A stretch of DNA of 10,591 nt from Candidatus Zixiibacteriota bacterium (lineage in GTDB: Bacteria; Zixibacteria; MSB-5A5; GN15; FEB-12). Under the pieces are notes generated by a model that worked only from the letters and a program-made list of their open reading frames with translations, searched no databases and was not told the DNA's origin. The position numbers and the translations under genes are program-made. The stretch spans positions 1 to 10,591 of the forward strand of contig DAOWMZ010000030.1 of assembly GCA_030642845.1 (NCBI GenBank), given 5' to 3'. Positions 5,362 through 10,591 of this stretch are shown here, in pieces (the stretch's first letter is position 1; every line of letters begins with the position of its first letter).

Positions 5362-7449
5362 ATGACAGCATCTGTTCAAAAGAAAAGTCTGATTGAGCTG
5401 ATTGCTTCCCGCTCAGATATTGCCCTGGCAGTAGGTGTCATAGGTATTATCAGTGTACTGGTGATTCCTATCCCTACCGTTATTCTGGATTTTGCTTTAG
5501 CATTCAATATTACTTTCTCATTGATTGTTTTACTGACTACTCTTTATGTTACCCGTCCGCTTGAACTTTCAGTTTTTCCGGGAATGCTTCTGATTGTCAC
5601 CCTGATGCGGCTGTCTTTAAACGTAGCATCGACAAGATTAATTCTCGGACAGGCATACGCTGGCGAGGTTATCAGCTCGTTTGGTGATTTTGTCGTCCAG
5701 GGAAATTATGTTGTCGGATTTATCGTTTTTATAATTCTGGTAATTATCCAATTTGTAGTCATCACAAAAGGAGCCGGTCGAATATCCGAAGTTGCAGCAA
5801 GATTTACTCTGGATGCCATGCCGGGTAAGCAGATGGCTATCGATGCCGACCTCAATGCCGGTATTATCACTGATAACGAAGCTAAAACACGACGTAGTGA
5901 TATTGCCCGCGAAGCTGATTTCTATGGTGCTATGGATGGTGCTTCCAAGTTTGTTCGCGGTGATGCTATTGCTGGTATTCTTATCACTCTGATAAATATA
6001 ATTGGCGGTTTTGTAATTGGTATCGTGCTCAATGATATGAGTATCACTGATTCGATGCGAACCTATTCATTGCTCTCGATTGGTGATGGTTTGGTAACAC
6101 AGATTCCGGCTTTGCTGGTTTCAACAGCATCCGGTATAATTGTGACCCGCGCTGCTGCGACTACCAATATGGGAAATGATCTCAGTAAACAGCTTACCAA
6201 ACAACCAAGGGCTATATTAGTAACCGCTGTGGTTATATCCCTTTTTGGTCTGTTACCCGGAATGCCCACATTTACATTTTTAACACTCGGTTTGATTGTC
6301 GGCGGTATTGGATATATATCCAAAGAGAGCCAGGCAAGAAAAAAAGTAGCCGAGAAAGAAGCTATACTACAAAAGACAGAAGAGAGCCAACAGGCTGAAG
6401 AACGAACCGAAGATTTACTCAAAATTGATACTCTCGGCTTGGAAATCGGCTATGGTTTGATTCCTTTGGTCGATCCCAACCAAAAAGGCGACCTGTTGGA
6501 TCGTATCTCAAATATCCGCAAACAGATTGCCGGTGAATTAGGGATTGTTGTTCCTCCGATACGTATTCGGGATAATGTCCAACTGTCACCCAATGAATAT
6601 CAGATAAAAGTCAAAGGTATTAAAATTGCAAAATTTGATATATTAACTGATCACGTTCTGGCTATCAACCCCGGTTATATAGATGAAAAACTTGACGGCT
6701 TTGATGCCAAAGATCCCGCTTTTGGATTAGACGCTACCTGGATTCTTCCGGTTCTAAGAGAAGTTGCGGAAGCCAAAGGTTTCACTGTAGTAGAACCAGG
6801 GGCGGTAATAGCAACGCATCTTACTGAAATAGTTCGTAGCTCAGCCAATGAAATTTTATCCCGTCAGGATGTTCAGCATCTGATTGATACCCTTAAAGAA
6901 GATTACCCTGCTCTTGTAGATTCGATTGTTCCTGAACAGGTTTCATTGGGGGTACTTCAAAAAGTATTACAGACACTTCTTCATGAAAGAGTGCCTGTAC
7001 GAGATCTGGCTACTATTCTGGAGACAATTGCTGACTATATCGGTGCTACAAAAGAACCGGATGTTCTTGGTGAATATGTAAGAATGGCACTCAAGCGCCA
7101 GATCACAGAACTTTATAAAGATCGTGACGGCAAAATCAATGTCTTTACCATAGATCCTTCTGTTGAGCAGGCATTAGCTGATTCAGTTCAAAATACAAAA
7201 CAGGGTTTAATGCTGGCGATTGATCCGGCGATGGCTGAAACATTGCTTGAAAATATGTCCGGGTTGGTAGGCGAGATGCAGGTTGCCGGTTTGACTCCGG
7301 CTTGTCTATGCTCTCCTAATATCCGTCTTGCATTACAACGCCTTGTTGAAACCAAATTCCCTGGTATCGCTGTCCTTTCATATAACGAGATAATGTCAGA
7401 TGTCGAAGTTGTTTCGACCGGACTGGTGAGGTTACAAAATGATAATTAA
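5362..7449 (+). CDS. flhA: Flagellar export gate protein FlhA
   Basis: FlhA forms the nonameric ring of the export gate, couples export to the proton motive force and docks chaperone-substrate complexes. At 695 residues it is full length. The N-terminal half (to about residue 320) is a multi-span membrane domain containing the family (FHIPEP) region: RLSLNVASTRLILG, the cytoplasmic loop with RFTLDAMPGKQMAIDADLN, and MDGASKFVRGDAIAG, whose conserved arginines and aspartates are present. A charged linker (about 322-352) leads to the cytoplasmic docking domain, with LDATWILP, HLTEIVRSSANEILSRQDVQ and LATILETIADY as expected. It begins one base after the flhB stop and overlaps flhF by 11 bases. 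Nothing unusual was seen. Confidence 0.98.
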   Translation: MTASVQKKSLIELIASRSDIALAVGVIGIISVLVIPIPTVILDFALAFNITFSLIVLLTTLYVTRPLELSVFPGMLLIVTLMRLSLNVASTRLILGQAYAGEVISSFGDFVVQGNYVVGFIVFIILVIIQFVVITKGAGRISEVAARFTLDAMPGKQMAIDADLNAGIITDNEAKTRRSDIAREADFYGAMDGASKFVRGDAIAGILITLINIIGGFVIGIVLNDMSITDSMRTYSLLSIGDGLVTQIPALLVSTASGIIVTRAAATTNMGNDLSKQLTKQPRAILVTAVVISLFGLLPGMPTFTFLTLGLIVGGIGYISKESQARKKVAEKEAILQKTEESQQAEERTEDLLKIDTLGLEIGYGLIPLVDPNQKGDLLDRISNIRKQIAGELGIVVPPIRIRDNVQLSPNEYQIKVKGIKIAKFDILTDHVLAINPGYIDEKLDGFDAKDPAFGLDATWILPVLREVAEAKGFTVVEPGAVIATHLTEIVRSSANEILSRQDVQHLIDTLKEDYPALVDSIVPEQVSLGVLQKVLQTLLHERVPVRDLATILETIADYIGATKEPDVLGEYVRMALKRQITELYKDRDGKINVFTIDPSVEQALADSVQNTKQGLMLAIDPAMAETLLENMSGLVGEMQVAGLTPACLCSPNIRLALQRLVETKFPGIAVLSYNEIMSDVEVVSTGLVRLQNDN

Positions 7450-8611
7450 ATCATTTAAAGCAAAAACCGCATCAAATGCGATGAATCAGATTCGTCGTGA
7501 AATGGGTGAAGATGCTATAGTTCTTAAAACCCGTCAGTTGCAAAACCAAGTTGAAATTACAGCTTGTATTGAGAATGCTACCGTTTCTAAAGCTGATGAA
7601 ATTCTCAACTCTAAACCGGAACCGAGCTGTAATGAAGATTTTACTCCTGAAATTAAAGTAGAGAACAACAGGCTGGATAATATTCCGCCGGTTAATACTA
7701 TTGAGACTACTATTCCCAAAGAGAATAATATCCATTCTGAGAATACAATAGGTAAATTAACTAATGAAAGTTTATCACTTGGTGTAATAAATGAAAAGCT
7801 TAACAGACTTCTGAGTTTAAATCTTCATTGTGATGATGATAATTCCTACTCAGACACTTTAAAACCATATGTAGCTCAGATGCAGCGGGCGGATCTTCCT
7901 AATGATTTTATCTATAATTTTTTTCTGAATAGATCTGAAAAGATTGCAGGTAAAAAAGATATTAAAAAATATATCATCAATGAATTAACAGAAGTTCTTT
8001 CAAATTGTATAGCCTCTGAGTTGAAAATTCGCAAGGGAGAAGGGGTTCTTTTTTATGGCCCGGCTGCTTCCGGCAAATCATCACTGCTTGGTAAATTGGC
8101 TGCTGCGCTGGTCACTAAGAAAAAGAACAAAGTTAAATTAGCCAGTCTTGATGATCAGAAAATCGGTGCCTTTGAAGAATTGGCAGTCTATGCTGACCTT
8201 CTTCGGCTTGACACTGTTAATTCAAATTCAAATGATGAACAATTTAATAAAGATCATATTACTCTGATTGATACTTCTGCATTTCCGGTAAACGAAGAAC
8301 AACAGAATATTTTCTGTGACATCATAAATAAAATTCAACCGGAATATCGTATAGCGGTATTCTCAGCTCTTACCCGTACCGATGATGTTCTTGAGATAGC
8401 AGAGCAGTTATCAAAACTGAATCCGACTCATCTTGCGGTGACAATGCTTGACCTGACCAATCGGCTGGGTGGAGTTATTGCTGCAACCAGAGTATTGAAT
8501 ACAAAATTATTGTTCGTAGCTGATGCTCCCGGGGGAGTCAAAAAGATCATGACTCCCGACCCCAAAAAATTGGCAAAGACTATTATGGGGGTGGAGGTCA
8601 GCTATGAATAG
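7439..8611 (+). CDS. flhF: FlhF, SRP-type GTPase for flagellar placement, with altered G motifs
   Basis: FlhF is an SRP-family GTPase that marks where, often at the pole, a flagellum is assembled. The N-terminus MIIKSFKAKTASNAMNQIRR is typical, followed by a variable AT-rich linker (about residues 50-130), an N domain, and the G domain. The P-loop GPAASGKSS (207-215) is intact. Later motifs differ from the family: DDQKIGA (238-244) where DTYRIGA/DTYRIAA is usual, DTSAF (278-282) for DTAGR, and TMLD (335-338) for TKLD, losing the lysine of the guanine-specificity motif. The region after TMLD (LTNRLGGVIAATRVL, then DAPGG) still follows the FlhF fold. GAGG at 7428-7431 is 7 bases before the ATG. 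Identity is secure from ends and neighbours; GTP binding or hydrolysis may be weakened. Confidence 0.92.
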   Translation: MIIKSFKAKTASNAMNQIRREMGEDAIVLKTRQLQNQVEITACIENATVSKADEILNSKPEPSCNEDFTPEIKVENNRLDNIPPVNTIETTIPKENNIHSENTIGKLTNESLSLGVINEKLNRLLSLNLHCDDDNSYSDTLKPYVAQMQRADLPNDFIYNFFLNRSEKIAGKKDIKKYIINELTEVLSNCIASELKIRKGEGVLFYGPAASGKSSLLGKLAAALVTKKKNKVKLASLDDQKIGAFEELAVYADLLRLDTVNSNSNDEQFNKDHITLIDTSAFPVNEEQQNIFCDIINKIQPEYRIAVFSALTRTDDVLEIAEQLSKLNPTHLAVTMLDLTNRLGGVIAATRVLNTKLLFVADAPGGVKKIMTPDPKKLAKTIMGVEVSYE

Positions 8612-9479
8612 ATTAAAAATTCTCTCATCCTTAAGGAATCGAAACTATCGCGATGGTTCATCGCCGGCTATTGTTTCGATCCTTTCGGGTAAGGGGGGGG
8701 TAGGCAAATCCGTTATAGCTTACAACCTGGCCGAACGCCTAAGTTATGCCGGAAAGAAAATACTGTTGGTTGATTATGATCTCAGTTGCGGCAATCTTCA
8801 CATTCTGTCAAATCAGAATTATGATGCCGGTCTGGATGAATACTCATCTAATAATCTGAACTTAAATGAATCGACATTGAAATTATCTCTAAAATTGAAT
8901 TTACTGTCAGCCTCGAAACAGGGATTGAGAAACAGGCTCTATAGTGCCGGCAATGCGGTTCAATTTATTAAGAAAATTTGTCGGGATGCCACGGACTATG
9001 ATATGATAATTATTGATCACAGTTCAGGTATTTCCGAATCATCAATGGCGATAGCTCATATATCCGATCTGAATATTTTGGTCGTAGTCCCGGAACTCAC
9101 TTCGATCTCCGATTGCTACGGGCTTTTTAAACATTTGATAAGAATAAATGATCAAGCCCTGTGCCGTCTATTGATAAATCGCATCGTTCAGAATGAAAAA
9201 CCAGAAAATATTTATGGGAAATTGAGTGCGATAACCGAAAAGTTTCTTGGTCACTCTCTCAAACCGATTGGCTGGTTATCAGATGATGCTATCATTTGCA
9301 AAGCTGTTGCATCACAGATGTCAGCAACCGCTGCCGATGAAAACTCAAAGATCGTACAGGAATTCAACAAAATAGCCAATAGTGTTTTAAATCTCCTCTA
9401 CCGGAGCAGGGATGAAATGCTATCGACTAATGAAAACGATATAAATGTTAACCCGGCTTTGGCCGATATAAGGGAATAG
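8604..9479 (+). CDS. flhG: FlhG (FleN/YlxH), MinD-like ATPase controlling flagellar number
   Basis: FlhG is a MinD/ParA-type ATPase that limits flagellar number, in known species by stimulating FlhF GTPase and, in some, by restraining the flagellar master regulator. It has the deviant Walker A GKGGVGKS (residues 29-36, signature Lys30), Asp57 and Asp59 in the VDYDLSCGNL motif, Walker B IIIDHSSG (Asp138), a PELTSISDCYGLFK segment matching the family PEPTSxTDAY pattern, and a C-terminal hydrophobic helix (NKIANSVLNLLYRSR) suited to membrane binding. The usual N-terminal DQAxxLR activator motif reads KILSSLR (5-11). GGAGG at 8593-8597 is 6 bases before the ATG, which overlaps flhF by 8 bases. 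Eight consecutive G bases encode part of the Walker A motif. Confidence 0.95.
   Translation: MNRLKILSSLRNRNYRDGSSPAIVSILSGKGGVGKSVIAYNLAERLSYAGKKILLVDYDLSCGNLHILSNQNYDAGLDEYSSNNLNLNESTLKLSLKLNLLSASKQGLRNRLYSAGNAVQFIKKICRDATDYDMIIIDHSSGISESSMAIAHISDLNILVVVPELTSISDCYGLFKHLIRINDQALCRLLINRIVQNEKPENIYGKLSAITEKFLGHSLKPIGWLSDDAIICKAVASQMSATAADENSKIVQEFNKIANSVLNLLYRSRDEMLSTNENDINVNPALADIRE
8693..8700 (+). repeat. G8 homopolymer inside the flhG Walker A codons
   Basis: Eight G bases run from the last base of the Lys30 codon, through two GGG glycine codons, to the first base of the Val33 codon. A one-base gain or loss would shift the frame within the ATP-binding loop and inactivate flhG. Tracts of this length are known contingency loci in some bacteria and also known sequencing-error sites. 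Confidence 0.9.
9442..9469 (+). promoter_or_regulatory. Sigma-28-like promoter candidate upstream of fliA
   Basis: TAAA at 9442-9445 and GCCGATAT at 9462-9469 resemble the flagellar sigma-28/sigma-D consensus (TAAA, 15 bases, GCCGATAA/T), here with 16 bases between. It lies in the last codons of flhG. The predicted start, near 9475-9477, would fall at or just after the fliA Shine-Dalgarno (AGGGA, 9471-9475), leaving a leader of only about 10 bases, which argues against full function. Autoregulation of fliA is known in enterics. Confidence 0.25.
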
Positions 9480-9486
9480 CATACTT

Positions 9487-10350
9487 ATGGTTAAAACAAC
9501 CGTAGTCGAACGAAAAAATAGTGGTGAGAATACCACTCAAAAGAAAACTCAGGTTTTGCCAAGGGTTCTTCGTCCTAACAAGTGGAAAGTAACAGGTAAA
9601 GAATGGAATCTTTACCATAAATATAAATCACCGGAGCTCAGAAAGCAGCTTCTTAATAAATACATTCCATTGGTCAGGAATGTAGCAACTCGAATGGCAA
9701 TGGGATTCCCGCGTTCGGTAGAATTATCTGATTTGATTAATACCGGAATGATTGGGCTGATTGAAGCATTCAGGAATTTTGATCCTGATCGTAAGGTTAA
9801 ATTTGAAACTTATGCTGTTCCACGTATTCGAGGAGCGATTTTGGATGAATTAAGAGCTCTTGATTGGGTTCCGAGATCAACCAGAGCAAAGTCGCGAGAA
9901 ATTGATCGCGCTTTAACAGTTCTGGAAAATGATCTGGGCCGATCACCGAAAAAAGATGAATTGGCAAAATATATGCAAATTACTGAAAAAGAATTGAATT
10001 TTGCTTTGGACGATGTCTCAGGAACGCAAATTCTTTCACTCGATGATGTTATCTATCGCGAAGATGATAACCGTCAGGTGCCGAGGATTGAGACCGTTGT
10101 AGATAAAACAAGTCAAAGTATTTTAGGTGAAATTGAAAAAGGTGAATTAAGAAGTTTCCTCGTGGTTGCTATGGATAAGCTGACCGAACAGGAAAAACTG
10201 GTAATTGCTCTGTATTACTACGAAGAACTGACACTCAAAGAGATTGGGGCGGTAATGCATATCTCAGAATCCAGAGTTTCCCAGATTCATACCAGGGCGG
10301 TGGTAAAACTACGCGGTATGGTCCATGAGAAATTTTCTATGACGGGATGA
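9487..10350 (+). CDS. fliA: RNA polymerase sigma factor for flagellar genes (sigma-28, FliA/WhiG family)
   Basis: FliA directs RNA polymerase to late flagellar and chemotaxis promoters after hook completion. Region 2 contains LLNKYIPLVRNVATRMAMGF, the DLINTGMIGLIEAFRNFDP segment and KFETYAVPRIRGAILDELRA, followed by DWVPRSTRAKSREI, a FliA/WhiG hallmark. Region 3 spans roughly residues 140-185, and region 4 ends with the helix-turn-helix LTLKEIGAVMHISESRVSQIH. The 287 residues exceed the usual 240-260 because of a basic, Thr/Lys-rich N-terminal extension of about 38 residues. AGGGA at 9471-9475, 11 bases before the ATG, favours this start; an in-frame TTG at 9556 has no comparable site. No anti-sigma FlgM gene is present in the window. 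Confidence 0.96.
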   Translation: MVKTTVVERKNSGENTTQKKTQVLPRVLRPNKWKVTGKEWNLYHKYKSPELRKQLLNKYIPLVRNVATRMAMGFPRSVELSDLINTGMIGLIEAFRNFDPDRKVKFETYAVPRIRGAILDELRALDWVPRSTRAKSREIDRALTVLENDLGRSPKKDELAKYMQITEKELNFALDDVSGTQILSLDDVIYREDDNRQVPRIETVVDKTSQSILGEIEKGELRSFLVVAMDKLTEQEKLVIALYYYEELTLKEIGAVMHISESRVSQIHTRAVVKLRGMVHEKFSMTG

Positions 10351-10376
10351 TATGCTGATACTAGGGAGTGTGGACT

Positions 10377-10591
10377 ATGAACCATACTATCGAATCAGTG
10401 GATAATCTGCCTAAATTGATGGTGGACAATAGAGTTCATGAAGCAGATAAGTCCAAAGAAGATAAAGACCAGAAGACATTTGATGATGAGTTGAAAGAGA
10501 AATTGAAAAAGAAGAAAAAGTCTGAAACAGAGGATGTACTCATAATTGATCAGTCAGTAGTGTCAGAACAAAACGATAATAAAGAAAAAGA
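10377..10591 (+). CDS. Unrecognised lysine- and acid-rich protein, 3' end cut by the window
   Basis: The frame opens with ATG 26 bases after the fliA stop and stays open to the window end (71 codons plus two bases). AGGGAG at 10363-10368, 8 bases before the ATG, is a good Shine-Dalgarno, so translation in the fliA operon is likely. The visible product is hydrophilic and probably disordered or helical: MNHTIESVDNLPKLMVDNRV, then a highly charged tract (FDDELKEKLKKKKKSETED), then VLIIDQSVV and more charged residues. No membrane span, signal peptide or known motif is seen. I do not recognise the family. Position next to a sigma-28 gene suggests a flagellar link, but it does not resemble FlgM. 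Confidence 0.7.
   Translation, partial: MNHTIESVDNLPKLMVDNRVHEADKSKEDKDQKTFDDELKEKLKKKKKSETEDVLIIDQSVVSEQNDNKEK

Noticed and set aside
1-10591. Search for mobile elements, CRISPR arrays, defence genes, tRNAs or a wholly new gene system
   Set aside because: All full-length genes belong to known flagellar families in a normal order; no transposase, integrase, spaced repeats or cloverleaf-like sequence was seen.

Overview
This window is a compact, single-strand block of flagellar genes from an AT-rich Gram-negative bacterium. In order it holds fliM (5' end cut off), fliN, fliO, fliP, fliQ, fliR, flhB, flhA, flhF, flhG, fliA, and the start of an unrecognised lysine-rich ORF that runs off the right edge. 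All genes read on the + strand. Co-linearity of the switch, export, FlhF/FlhG and sigma-28 genes is common in polarly flagellated bacteria of several phyla, and the sequence alone does not allow a confident phylum. No transposase, integrase, CRISPR array, tRNA or rRNA was seen.

Layout: 1-1471 encodes the motor switch (C-ring) proteins FliM and FliN, the latter with an unusually long acidic N-terminus containing an exact 54-bp tandem duplication. 1458-7449 encodes the membrane export gate FliO-FliP-FliQ-FliR-FlhB-FlhA. 7439-9479 encodes FlhF and FlhG, which set flagellar position and number. 9487-10350 encodes the sigma-28 (FliA/WhiG-type) factor that switches on late flagellar genes. Most junctions overlap or are separated by a few bases, so transcription as one or a few operons with translational coupling is likely.

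Two junctions break the compact pattern. The 77-bp fliO-fliP spacer holds a 37-nt hairpin. The 359-bp fliQ-fliR spacer has no convincing gene; it holds a hairpin just after fliQ and, about 40 bases before fliR, a sequence matching the sigma-54 promoter pattern at all but the final -12 base. The fliR-onward genes may therefore have their own promoter.

Most proteins are canonical. The exceptions are FlhF, whose GTPase motifs after the P-loop are altered, and FlhG, whose usual N-terminal FlhF-activating motif is not recognisable and whose Walker A codons include a run of eight G bases. I found no wholly new system; the interest lies in these departures from a familiar flagellar operon and in the unassigned terminal ORF.
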